A DNA stretch of 64,000 nucleotides from the NCBI RefSeq assembly GCF_947496855.1, contig NZ_CANMED010000002.1:310001-374000 (forward strand), written 5' to 3'. The DNA is from an uncultured Aquimarina sp. (GTDB lineage Bacteria; Bacteroidota; Bacteroidia; Flavobacteriales; Flavobacteriaceae). The translations under genes and the position numbers were made by a program. The notes beneath the pieces are model-generated. The model was not told the origin of the DNA. It saw only the letters and a program-made list of their open reading frames with translations, and ran no database searches. The number at the start of each line of letters is the position of its first letter. The first letter of the stretch is position 1. This document shows positions 43,503 to 52,748 of the stretch, piece by piece.

Positions 43503-44023
43503 TTTGATGATATTTATACCTTTTTACCCTTTACAACACAAATAAAATAGCACGCAAACAACTAATAATCAAACTTTATACTACTAAAAAAATACCTTGT
43601 AAATCAATATTTACCTATTTTAAAAAAATATTTTATTGTTTCAGCAGTCTAAACAAAGAGTAAAAAAGCCCTTTTATTTGGTGAAATGATTATTGATAGA
43701 TAATGAATAATGTTGTTTACTTTTGCCAGTTTTAAAATTCTAGATAAAATTACTATTGAAGAATAATAACAAAATTGACAAATGTCAATAAATTTGATAT
43801 GCGTTAAAATTTCGGATTAAAAACTAATTATCTATTTAGAATTCCAAACGTTTTTTAATTCATATAAAGTTGTACTTGTCTTTATAAAAGCAGGAAAGAA
43901 GAAGTCTTTTTAAATTTATCAAACAATGATTTTCCGAATCAAAAGATGTAAAAAAATTACGCATAAGTTTTGTAAACTATGAAAAAATAGTCTAAAAAAA
44001 ATAGATATGACATCAATGAAGGC
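43503..44023. other. Spacer upstream of ccoN
   Basis: This 521-bp AT-rich region separates ccoN from the second Crp/Fnr gene. It contains the activator site and promoter at 43745-43788, which would leave a leader of about 240 bases before ccoN. No ORF or clear RNA structure was seen in that leader. Confidence 0.5.
43745..43788 (-). promoter_or_regulatory. Crp/Fnr-type activator site and promoter of the cco operon
   Basis: The palindrome TTGACAAATGTCAA (43775-43788) is centred 29.5 bp upstream of TAATTTTA (43752 to 43745, minus strand), one base off TAnnTTTG. Spacing and half-sites agree with the two other sites in this window. Microaerobic control through Fnr-like proteins is usual for cbb3 oxidases. 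Confidence 0.6.
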
Positions 44024-44593
44024 TTAAGAATACTTGCGAATACGACTTAAAGTTTCTTTTCTTATACCTAGAAATGATGCAATCTCTTGTTGCGGTAATC
44101 GAAGTAACATATGGGAATTGTACTTCATGATGTGATCGTATTTTTCTTTAGCGCTATATGCTTGCATAAAAAATACGCGTGCATTGGATTCTATAAAATA
44201 GAGTTCCGCCAATAATCTGAAGAACCTATCGACACAGTTGTATTTTTCACAAAGAGCATCACCATCAGTCCGAGACATAACCATAAATTCACAATCTTCT
44301 AGTGCATCTGCACCTTCAGAGGAAGGATCACCGAATTTAAAGCTATGGGGTGAAGATAGTAGCTCTCCCTCAAAAGCGAACCACTTTGTATATCGAGTAC
44401 CATCTTCTCTATCCTGGTATTGTTTAATAACTCCAGATGTTATCCAGTATAAATTTGTGCAAGGTTTGTGAATCTGAATCAGTGTTTCTCCTTTTTTACA
44501 GGAACCTTGCTTGAAAATACCATGTAATTCATTAAAAGCAGTTTCGTTCTCGTTTTTTAAATCAGTAAAGAGTTTGTCAAACTCGTACTGCAT
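44024..44593 (-). CDS. Crp/Fnr-family transcriptional regulator, second copy
   Basis: From ATG 44593 (MQYEFDKLFTDLKNENETAF) it has 189 residues; seven more codons are open upstream. The beta roll (TNLYWITSGVIKQYQDREDG) and C-terminal HTH (LPQQEIASFLGIRKETLSRI) closely follow the regulator at 37829, including the ETLSRIR helix. No Fe-S cluster Cys spacing is seen. It lies upstream of the cco operon on the same strand. The two regulators may share or compete for the same TGACA-type sites. A short inverted repeat TTTTTAC/GTAAAAA lies just before its start (about 44624-44649), perhaps for self-control. Confidence 0.85.
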   Translation of the reverse strand: MQYEFDKLFTDLKNENETAFNELHGIFKQGSCKKGETLIQIHKPCTNLYWITSGVIKQYQDREDGTRYTKWFAFEGELLSSPHSFKFGDPSSEGADALEDCEFMVMSRTDGDALCEKYNCVDRFFRLLAELYFIESNARVFFMQAYSAKEKYDHIMKYNSHMLLRLPQQEIASFLGIRKETLSRIRKYS

Positions 44594-44771
44594 TTTTTCT
44601 GATCTCTTAATCATAGTAACGATTTTTACCTTATACTATAGTAAAAATAGAGGTAATAAATAAAATAGACCTCTTTTCTAACAAATTAATATTAAAACTA
44701 ATAAAAGCCTGAAATAAATATAAAATTAACAGGTTTCAAATACAACTTAAAAGATAGAATGAACAACAAAA

Positions 44772-44798
44772 ACTCCTTTGATATAGAATCAAAGGAGT
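44772..44798 (-). terminator. Intrinsic terminator of the GH82-like gene (locus B)
   Basis: Arms ACTCCTTTGAT and ATCAAAGGAGT with a 5-base loop, followed on the minus strand by TTTTTG. It lies 28 bp after the stop codon. Confidence 0.85.
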
Positions 44799-44825
44799 CT
44801 TCTTTAATTTAAAAAACTTATACAA

Positions 44826-46388
44826 TTAGTTTGGAAAACTTGCAATATAATTAGTAATAGCACCAGAACCATTGCTACATACAGAGCTTGTATTTGACTT
44901 AATATTTTGAATAAATCCATTAGGAAAACCATTAAATCGTTGATTCGCCAAAGTTACTCTATAGTTCCCTCCTGTATTACCACCAGTAGTATTATCATAA
45001 CTTAAAGCTACTGAAGGCCCGTGATATTCAAACCCATTGAACATATTTAAACTTGTACCAGGGTTTCTTAAACCGTTGCCCCAAATACTACACGGAATAA
45101 ACTGTAAATGAATTTGTTTTATTTTTGCTCCTCTATCATTTTGATATTTTGCGGTAATATTTTTCACATTAGCGTTAGTAAAACCACCCGCTTCTAATCC
45201 ATTTCCTATTTCACCTAATTGATTTTTAACAAAAGCGTTTCTAGGAGCAGTACTTGCAGCAGGAGATAATCTAACAGCCCATCTTCTTCCGTTATTACGT
45301 TTATAAGCTCTTCCAGATAAAGCAGTCCCATTGATGTTAAACTGATTTTCAATAAATTGTTGGAACCTTCTTTGTCCATCATTATTTATAGGAAATGTAT
45401 CGTTTAGATCAAATAATTCTAAAAATCCTTTTTCGACTCTAACAGCAAAAGTAGATCCTGTAGCATTAACTTTTTCGACAGTTACTTTCCCGTTTTTAAC
45501 AAAATGAGGAGAAAACATTACAGGCGTTATACCATTCGTATTTTTAATATTGTAAGCAAAAATATCCTTAATTCCTCCTTTTTTAGAACCATTCTTTAAT
45601 TCACTTTTCATGACTATGTCATCAGTTTCCATTCTTAATGTAACACCTCCGTCACAATCTAGATTCTTGAATAGTACATTATCGGCACTGTAGGTTTGTA
45701 TTAATCCGTATCCCGTATGAGATCCGGTTTGCTTAATATTTTCTATAACTCCATCAGCAGGACCAGGTCTGTCTTCTGAAGCTCTTCCTACATGAACTAA
45801 CACTATAGAATTCACAGAAGATCTTCTGTCTTTGATATTTATGTCAGCAACTCTAAAGTTATCAACACGTCCAATTTTGACCACATTGACGTTTTGATTA
45901 ACAAGATTCGTGGCGGAAATATCTACTGTAAATTTTTGCCCACCTTGTCCACTAATACTTACATTTTTAAGTCGTTGACCACCGCGACCAGCTCCTATGG
46001 AAAAGACACCTCCTCGTGTACCATCAAATTTAATTGTAGTTCCGCCAGCAATCTGTAAATGAATATTTGATTTTAAAGCCACTTTGTTCCAATTATAGGC
46101 TCTTCTAGGAATTTCAATAATAACACCTGGACCATCAGGCTTTGAATTTTGATTAATTAATTGGTTTAGTTGTGCAGTCGTTGTGCCGGTAAACTGAACT
46201 TTTCTAATATTTGACGCAGGTGGAGTATAAAAATTTGCATTTTGAAACTGACTAGGAGCTCTTTCTATAGCTGGACCTGTTTCTTTTAATGTTTCATCTA
46301 ATTCTTCTAATTCATTAGAACAGCTTCCTAAAGCTATTACTACTAATAAAAGAAAGATTTTTTTTGACTTTCTAATTGTTGTTTTCAT
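44826..46388 (-). CDS. GH82-like (iota-carrageenase family) lipoprotein, locus B
   Basis: A 520-residue lipoprotein (lipobox ALGSC, Cys23) and paralogue of the 26413 protein. The beta-helix part includes GYGLIQTYSADNVLFKNLDC, then DGGVTLRMETDD with Glu254 and Asp256 as likely acid and base, and VMFSPHFVKNGKVTVEKV and FEYHGPSVALSYDN shared with the other copy. It should act on iota-type carrageenan at the cell surface. A TAGATTTG word at 46452 to 46445 on the minus strand fits a -7 element 57 bp before the start. The gene stands alone, with its own terminator, at the end of the galactan locus. Confidence 0.75.
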   Translation of the reverse strand: MKTTIRKSKKIFLLLVVIALGSCSNELEELDETLKETGPAIERAPSQFQNANFYTPPASNIRKVQFTGTTTAQLNQLINQNSKPDGPGVIIEIPRRAYNWNKVALKSNIHLQIAGGTTIKFDGTRGGVFSIGAGRGGQRLKNVSISGQGGQKFTVDISATNLVNQNVNVVKIGRVDNFRVADINIKDRRSSVNSIVLVHVGRASEDRPGPADGVIENIKQTGSHTGYGLIQTYSADNVLFKNLDCDGGVTLRMETDDIVMKSELKNGSKKGGIKDIFAYNIKNTNGITPVMFSPHFVKNGKVTVEKVNATGSTFAVRVEKGFLELFDLNDTFPINNDGQRRFQQFIENQFNINGTALSGRAYKRNNGRRWAVRLSPAASTAPRNAFVKNQLGEIGNGLEAGGFTNANVKNITAKYQNDRGAKIKQIHLQFIPCSIWGNGLRNPGTSLNMFNGFEYHGPSVALSYDNTTGGNTGGNYRVTLANQRFNGFPNGFIQNIKSNTSSVCSNGSGAITNYIASFPN

Positions 46389-46620
46389 AACGTTTGTTAG
46401 TTTAAGTTTGTGTTTTAGTTAATTTTTTAAAAAAAATATCTACACAAATCTAAACCTAACAAAACCACTCTCATTTACGTAATTATTCCTGTTATAACAT
46501 TATTTTACCTATTATTCGTTTTATTTGATAAAAATAATCACAAAAAAACTATAAATATGCAATTCAAACTCTTGTGGTCTTTGAATAGTTTAAGAGTATT
46601 TAACGAGTAAAACTTGTGTT

Positions 46621-47580
46621 TTATTTATTAATAGTAACTCCTTCAATCATTTTTTTATGACCGGTTATTAAAGCTTTATCTATTGCTTCTTCTTCAAAAC
46701 AAAATACCCTGTCGGCTGATATAAAAGAAGTAAGAGCTCGTAAATACAACTCATTTAAAATTCCAGAAGACGACAAAAATATTTTTTCTTTTGTGTTTTT
46801 AAGATAAGCTAATTCACTTCCTATAAGCATCCCAGAAAGATAGTAGTAGTTTTTTTCCAATAAAGTATTATGAAGTAAATGATTTGCTCTTATCGAGAAA
46901 AAAGAAGACATGTGAGTGTTAGTTGTACCCACCTTTACACCTTCTAAAAAAGAGCCTATAAATTTAGAATCCCATTCCATTCTTTTTATTGAATTCGATA
47001 GAATACTATATTCACTAAAAATTTCAAAAAGTTCACCTGTCATAAAAGTGGTGAAATCATTTATTTTGTTTAATTTAAAATTAATATGTTTACTATGTGT
47101 TCCGGGTAAAATTAAAATACCTTCTGAATCCGCAGGTAAATATTCTATGAGACCTATTGCTTGAATCTCTTCTCCTCGCATTACATTATTCTTCGTTTTT
47201 AAACCAGATATCAATAGAATTTGAAAATCTTTTCCTAAAGATTTGAATTCAATAAATAAGTCTTCACAACTAAATGATATCGGCACCTTTGCGTACGGTA
47301 GTTCAGTCATACCAATAGCCGAAGTAATCATCCCAGAGGCAACTATCAATATCTCACCCTCCTTTAACTCTGTAAATAATCTTACTTGTTCTATAAGATA
47401 ATCTTTAAAAAACTGTTCTTGCGAAACCCTGTCTTGATTTTTAAACTTTTGGTATAACTTATTTACACCCATATCAGTTTTAAACTCCTCTAAAACTTTC
47501 AAATTAAGTGAATCGATTAGTCGAATTCTAAAATTAGAAGTTCCCCAATCACAGCTTATAAATTGTTGTGGTAAAGTCAT
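46621..47580 (-). CDS. dgoK: 2-dehydro-3-deoxygalactonokinase
   Basis: A 319-residue sugar kinase of the DgoK family: start FISCDWGTSNFRIRLID (phosphate 1 motif), EEFKTDMGVNKLY, ASGMITSAIGMTELPY, ILILPGTHSKHINF and TTFMTGELFEI. It phosphorylates 2-keto-3-deoxygalactonate (KDGal). In red-algal galactan users, 3,6-anhydrogalactose is oxidised and isomerised to such a keto-deoxy acid before phosphorylation and aldol cleavage. That explains its place between carrageenase-type genes. The dehydrogenase, cycloisomerase and aldolase genes are not in the window. Confidence 0.88.
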   Translation of the reverse strand: MTLPQQFISCDWGTSNFRIRLIDSLNLKVLEEFKTDMGVNKLYQKFKNQDRVSQEQFFKDYLIEQVRLFTELKEGEILIVASGMITSAIGMTELPYAKVPISFSCEDLFIEFKSLGKDFQILLISGLKTKNNVMRGEEIQAIGLIEYLPADSEGILILPGTHSKHINFKLNKINDFTTFMTGELFEIFSEYSILSNSIKRMEWDSKFIGSFLEGVKVGTTNTHMSSFFSIRANHLLHNTLLEKNYYYLSGMLIGSELAYLKNTKEKIFLSSSGILNELYLRALTSFISADRVFCFEEEAIDKALITGHKKMIEGVTINK

Positions 47581-48115
47581 TTACTTTAACTATTTTAACT
47601 TTATGTATTAAATAACCATTGAAACGAAAGCAGAAGAAAACTTAAAAACTATATTGCGGATTTACAATAAAAAAATAAAACTCATATATTATAAATCCTT
47701 GTTTTCCTTGTTAAAACTATACTCCTAATCTCTATCCTATAGGATTCTAAAATTTTATTTTAGAGTACAGAAACTTACTTTCATTACAAAACAAAGAAAC
47801 TAGACTAAGCTTCATCATTACGGGTTGTAACTACCCATTACTTACATTATTTTACCATATTTACATATTTCGTAAATGAAAATGAAATACTTTTTTTTGT
47901 ATGATCAATCCTTTTTTGGAATCATAATACTTATAAACCCAAATTAAAAAGGAAAGTAGTATAAACAAATAGTTTTTCTAATATTAGTGCAGAGGTTAAA
48001 TAACTATAAAGATAAATGCCTTCACAATTTAAAATTATGAAGACATTTATATAAAAACTAAACTATCGTTAATTAGTGAGTTTGTGTTTAAAAGTATATA
48101 ATCTACTTTATGGTT
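47581..48115. other. Spacer between dgoK and the large GH16 gene
   Basis: The spacer has no ORF. At 48013-48049 an imperfect hairpin (AAATG-CTTCA against TGAAG-CATTT) lies where the terminator of the GH16 gene is expected. The remaining part must hold the dgoK promoter, but I could not single one out. Confidence 0.45.
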
Positions 48116-50197
48116 TTATTTTATTATTAATTTCTTAGTAACAACTTTCTTCTTATTATTTATCTTCACAAGATATAAACCCTTAGGTAAACCATGTGTA
48201 TCAAAAGAAGTAACTTCTCCTTGAACAACTTTTGTTTTTACTACTTTTCCTTTAGGATTAATAATTGATATTGTTGATCCTTTTCTAGATGTAATATTAA
48301 CAACGTTTACTGTTGGATTAGGATAAACCTCAATCTCATTAGACAAAATAGATATATTATTAGAACTTTTGTTATTTCCGCAAGAACCAATTTCTTTCCA
48401 TTGCCCTCTAGAGCAATCTAAATCAGCTCCAGGTTTACATTTACCATTACTTGAAATCAATCTAAATACTTTAGCTTCAAGTTTTACTCTATTCCCAATT
48501 GAATACTCACCACTCTTAACCCATTTAGGAATACTGGAACAGTTTACCTCATTTCCGTTTCCGTTTCCATTACCACAAGAACCTATTCTTTCCCATTGTC
48601 TTTCAGAACAGGTACTATCCCCTCCTGGCTCACATCTACCAGCGCCAAATATTAACTTATATACTTTACCTCTAAATTTAACTCTATCATCTCTTGAGTA
48701 ATCATCAGAAGCATTCCATACAGGTATATTACCACAATTGATATTGTTATCAGTATTATCAGTACCTGTTGGCGCTAAACCTGCAGATCCTGGAGGAACT
48801 GGAATAGTAGTATTTCTTGTTTGCCCTGGGTTAGCTTCAACAGTTAAAGTTATGTCGTCAAAGAAATTTCCATCATCAGTTATAACTCTAAATGTTGCAG
48901 ATCCTCTTTTTAAGGCAGTAACTATACCCGTCTTAGAATCTACTCTAGCAACATCCATACCTGAAACGCTATAAAAAGTGAAGCCTTTATTTGTAGCTTT
49001 TTTAGGAGCAATTACAGGTGTAAGTATAGTATTACCACCTACTCGTAATGGTACTTCTGATTCTTTTATAACTACATTATTCACATCAATTTTCGTACTT
49101 GGCTCACTAGTTGGTTCAAATACTTTTACGTATAAAACTTGCATAGTTTGTGGAAAGAAATCCTTAGCTCTATTTAAAACACTTGGATCCGGCAATACAA
49201 ATCTATTACTACAAAATTGAGTGTACGGTGCTCTAATTCCCAAAGAAAAAGTAATTCTCATAGGGTTCGATGGGTCATTTTGCCATAATACATTTGGTTT
49301 TCTTCCTATTTCTTTTCCGTTAACGTACCAAACAATTTCTTTTTCAGTTACCAAACATCCAAAAATATTAATATCACGTGGCTCAAATTCGTGTGTTTCA
49401 TTTCTTTGTGCTGCAGTATTTTGCTTTGGCCTCCACCATCTTCTTCCCGCAGTACTAGGTAAAGGTCCTACTGTCAAACCTCCGTTTGAATCTACTCTCG
49501 GTTTATAAGCTCCAACAGGTCTATTGAGTGTAGGGTCAAATTGTTGTACCGTCGAAGCAGAAGTAATAGCGTGTAAATTATGATCCATTACTTTTCTTGT
49601 TGCTTCACTTGTTCCTTCCTGAGTAATTTCTACAATATCAATTTCTGAATATCGTACCTGACCTACGTTTGCATTTGATCTTATGGTATTATATAACCAG
49701 AATGCCGGTGAAACTCCAGGGAAACCTGCACTTCCTTTTACAGCTGCTTCATAGTATCCATAAACAAAATCCGGTGTAGTACCTCTTAACATACCTGTTG
49801 AAAATCTAACAGGTGCCGTGTTACTATCTGGGAATCCATTTATACAACCTTTCGAAACTCTTTTTTCTGGAAAACCAGATTCCTTATATCTCGCGGTGAT
49901 AAATAGGGAACCATTTCGCTGCTGGATATTTTCCTTATTTCTCCATACCCAAGTCTGCACATCTTCAGGAGTTTTAGCCCATTTCCTAGTATCATATTTA
50001 AAAGCTGGATCTGGAAAATCATCGTTTTTAAATAAATCTGACCTATCCCATCGTATTCTCCACGAAATATCAGGGTTATCTGCTTCTCCGTAAGGACGGA
50101 TTCTTTCTTCGAAGGTCTTTTCATCGAATGTTTGACCAATAGAATTAAATGCTACAAATAAAATTGCAACAAGTGTAAAAAAATTATTTTTTTTCAT
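48116..50197 (-). CDS. Secreted family GH16 hydrolase with Ig-like domain, two CBMs and T9SS domain
   Basis: A 693-residue modular enzyme. It has a signal peptide (to about 21) and a GH16 domain (about 25-365) with active site SEIDIVEITQ (Glu185, Asp187, Glu190). A Big_2-like domain (about 370-455) follows, containing ARVDSKTGIVTALKRGSATF. Two ~50-residue repeats come next that look like CBM5/12-type carbohydrate-binding modules (IPVWNASDDYSRDDRVKFRG and IPKWVKSGEYSIGNRVKLEA, each with W, Cys and a terminal GSCG). Last is a T9SS type A domain (VYPNPTVNVVNITS to KKLIIK). It is secreted to cut kappa-carrageenan or a related galactan. Its catalytic module resembles the truncated enzyme at 25151. 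Confidence 0.88.
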   Translation of the reverse strand: MKKNNFFTLVAILFVAFNSIGQTFDEKTFEERIRPYGEADNPDISWRIRWDRSDLFKNDDFPDPAFKYDTRKWAKTPEDVQTWVWRNKENIQQRNGSLFITARYKESGFPEKRVSKGCINGFPDSNTAPVRFSTGMLRGTTPDFVYGYYEAAVKGSAGFPGVSPAFWLYNTIRSNANVGQVRYSEIDIVEITQEGTSEATRKVMDHNLHAITSASTVQQFDPTLNRPVGAYKPRVDSNGGLTVGPLPSTAGRRWWRPKQNTAAQRNETHEFEPRDINIFGCLVTEKEIVWYVNGKEIGRKPNVLWQNDPSNPMRITFSLGIRAPYTQFCSNRFVLPDPSVLNRAKDFFPQTMQVLYVKVFEPTSEPSTKIDVNNVVIKESEVPLRVGGNTILTPVIAPKKATNKGFTFYSVSGMDVARVDSKTGIVTALKRGSATFRVITDDGNFFDDITLTVEANPGQTRNTTIPVPPGSAGLAPTGTDNTDNNINCGNIPVWNASDDYSRDDRVKFRGKVYKLIFGAGRCEPGGDSTCSERQWERIGSCGNGNGNGNEVNCSSIPKWVKSGEYSIGNRVKLEAKVFRLISSNGKCKPGADLDCSRGQWKEIGSCGNNKSSNNISILSNEIEVYPNPTVNVVNITSRKGSTISIINPKGKVVKTKVVQGEVTSFDTHGLPKGLYLVKINNKKKVVTKKLIIK

Positions 50198-51235
50198 TTT
50201 AATAGGTGTTTGGTTTTAAGGTTTACGATAGTTTAATAGTTTGGTTATAAATAAGTACGGATAAATCGTCTTGTGAAGGATAAAAGATCATTCTGCTTCT
50301 CTGGCTATATTAAATCTGTTCTTAAAAATTTTAATTTCTAAAAACATTAACCCCTACAAAACAATTTTCAATAGATATAGACTACGAATGTTTTGGAGAT
50401 ATTATGTATAAATTGATGTTTTAAAAACTTTGTGTTAAGTATTTTGAAGTTTCATTAATTAAGAAGTTTTGAATAAAATCACATTCTACAAGAATAGTAT
50501 CAGAAAGGGTGTTTTTGGGGGAAAAGACAGGGATCATTTTTGGAGTTTATTAAGTTCTAATTTAGTTATACAAAACTACTTTTATCAAAAACATATCACA
50601 TACATAAAATTACCTAAAGACTAAACTATCTTATCATCTTTATTTCAAAAAAAAAGACAAAAACACAATACAAAAAACTAAAAATCAAATAATTATAAAA
50701 AAAAATAGTTTACATTATATATATTCAAATAAAAAAATGGGGAATTTAGCTTCTATATAATAAATCTGTACAATACTTTTATTTTAGACGCTTTCTTTCA
50801 ATCCATATAGCAATAAAGCATCTGATCTGGATCAAAAATAACTTGTATAAAATAAATTATTAATCCAACTAAAAATATAGCTAAGTGATTTTTGAGGTCC
50901 TCCAAAAAAAACTCCCATAGTTAAACTTATCAACCAAAATACAAAACCATAAAAATGATATAGCCCCCTGTTATTACGCATAATAAATATAAGCCAATTT
51001 ACTATGGATCATTAACTTAAGACATAGGATAATGTTCAATTTTTATAATACCGATTATAAGAAATAGATATAAGCAAGCGATCCAAACTATTGGTATAAA
51101 AGATGGAATTCTAAATAAGCCAGTGCTTAAATTTTAAAAGTGTAATTAAACCAATATTAATAATTTAACATAAAGGCTCCGTATTTCTACGAAGCCTTCA
51201 ATTAACAACAAATATTTAGCATCATTAAATCATTA
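50198..51235 (-). other. Long spacer with remnants of a membrane-protein gene
   Basis: This 1-kb stretch has no intact ORF. On the minus strand between about 51130 and 50790, several short open pieces in different frames look like one decayed membrane protein. These are LFRIPSFIPIVWIACLYLFL followed by IIGIIKIEHYPMS, then a hydrophobic piece, then LWEFFLEDLKNHLAIFLVGL and FIQVIFDPDQMLYCYMD. The part 50198-50790 is AT-rich and shows nothing beyond the region expected to hold the GH16 promoter. Confidence 0.45.
51173..51198 (-). terminator. Terminator at the end of the sulfatase operon
   Basis: Arms AAGGCT-C-CGTA and TACG-A-AGCCTT with a 4-base loop, followed on the minus strand by TTTATG. It lies 37 bp after the last gene of the operon. 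Confidence 0.7.
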
Positions 51236-52747
51236 TTAATCAATACTAAATGTCTTTTCAAAATGAGGCATTTCGTCTATTTTCCATTCTTCTCCCGTCT
51301 CATTATTATGCCACCATCTTGGTTGAATATGTGTTCTGCTCCAAGTCTTTGCTTCTATAACTAATTTTTTAAGAATCTCTGCATGACTCGAACTAATATC
51401 TCTAGATTCATTAATATCTTCTTCAATATTAAATAGTTTCCATTTTTCTTGAAAGGCCTTTACTGCCTTCCACTTTCCATTTCGTATACCTACATCACTA
51501 AAACCATTTCTATGTCTCATTGTAAAAATATGTCCTCTCTCTTTCACTTCTTTATTCGCCAAAAAATCATCCCATATATTTTTACCCGTTAATATCTTAT
51601 CAGAAGGAATTTTATTACCAGCTTCAGCTAATGTTGTTAGCGTAGGATATAAATCTAAGGCTGATACCGGATGATTATAAATCATCCCAGACGGCACTTT
51701 ACCTGCCCAATGAAAGAACATAGGAACTCGATAACCACCTTCATACACACTGCCTTTCCCTTCTTTTAACGGAAAGTTATTCGCTCCTTTATCTAGTCTT
51801 CCTCCATTATCACTAAAGAATATAATAAGTGTATTTTCATATTCTCCTGTTGCCTTCAGTTTTTCAATCATTTTACCAACACCTCGATCTACAGCATAAA
51901 CCATTGCAGCATATGTACGTCGATTTTTATCTTTTATATTAGAAAACATCTCCATATCTTCTTTTTTTGCCTCTAAAGGTGTATGTGGTGCGTTGTATGA
52001 CATAAATAAAAAGAATGGATCATCTTTCTTCGAATATTCTTCTATGAATCGAACACCTTGATTTGATAAAACGTCTGTCAAATACTGATTATCATCTACC
52101 ACTTCTTTTCCATTATACTCTAAAGGACTCAAATAATCCCAAATGACCTCCGTACCTTTTGCTTTTGCTTTTGCATACTTAGTTTTGTAATCTTCTGGAT
52201 GATAATTATGTCCTCCTCCCAGAAAGCCATAGAAATCATCAAAACCTCTGTTGTTCGGATGATATTTATCAATAGCGCCTAAGTGCCACTTGCCAACCAA
52301 CCCAGTTCTATAACCAGATTCTTGCAGCACCTTACTCATAAAAGTCTCATTAGTATCAATCCCTTTTCCTATTGTTTCACTATTAGGAGGTAAATTAAAT
52401 TGAGCACCAATAGTATGTGCATAACGCCCTGTCATTATACCTGCACGACTCGGGCCGCAAAATGGATGGGGAACATAGGCAGAAGTTAACTTTGTTCCTG
52501 TTGAAGCCAAAGCATCTAAAGAAGGTGTTTTTATGTCGTTTGATCCATTGAAGCCTACATCCGCATATCCTAAGTCATCGCACAACACCAATAAAATATT
52601 TGGTCTTTTAGTTACTGAGGTTAATTTTGTATTTATTGCTATAGTCTTGGACTCATTCTCGGTATTATCAGTTCTTGGGGAATTGCATCCTACAAAGCAT
52701 AATATCATTACACTACCCCATATAAATACTCCTATTTTTTTCATCAT
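51236..52747 (-). CDS. Type I sulfatase lipoprotein
   Basis: A 503-residue S1-family sulfatase with a lipobox (LCFVGC). Metal ligands are in NILLVLCDDLGYADVGF. The formylglycine site is Cys97 in PFCGPSRAGIMTGRYAH. Further active-site segments are GLVGKWHLG, YNAPHTPL and FFSDNGGR. Cys in CxPSR must be turned into formylglycine by an FGE or anSME acting elsewhere. The neighbourhood suggests removal of sulfate from carrageenan oligosaccharides. It is the last gene of a minus-strand operon, 1 bp after the GH-A hydrolase gene. Confidence 0.92.
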   Translation of the reverse strand: MMKKIGVFIWGSVMILCFVGCNSPRTDNTENESKTIAINTKLTSVTKRPNILLVLCDDLGYADVGFNGSNDIKTPSLDALASTGTKLTSAYVPHPFCGPSRAGIMTGRYAHTIGAQFNLPPNSETIGKGIDTNETFMSKVLQESGYRTGLVGKWHLGAIDKYHPNNRGFDDFYGFLGGGHNYHPEDYKTKYAKAKAKGTEVIWDYLSPLEYNGKEVVDDNQYLTDVLSNQGVRFIEEYSKKDDPFFLFMSYNAPHTPLEAKKEDMEMFSNIKDKNRRTYAAMVYAVDRGVGKMIEKLKATGEYENTLIIFFSDNGGRLDKGANNFPLKEGKGSVYEGGYRVPMFFHWAGKVPSGMIYNHPVSALDLYPTLTTLAEAGNKIPSDKILTGKNIWDDFLANKEVKERGHIFTMRHRNGFSDVGIRNGKWKAVKAFQEKWKLFNIEEDINESRDISSSHAEILKKLVIEAKTWSRTHIQPRWWHNNETGEEWKIDEMPHFEKTFSID

Positions 52748-52748
52748 T

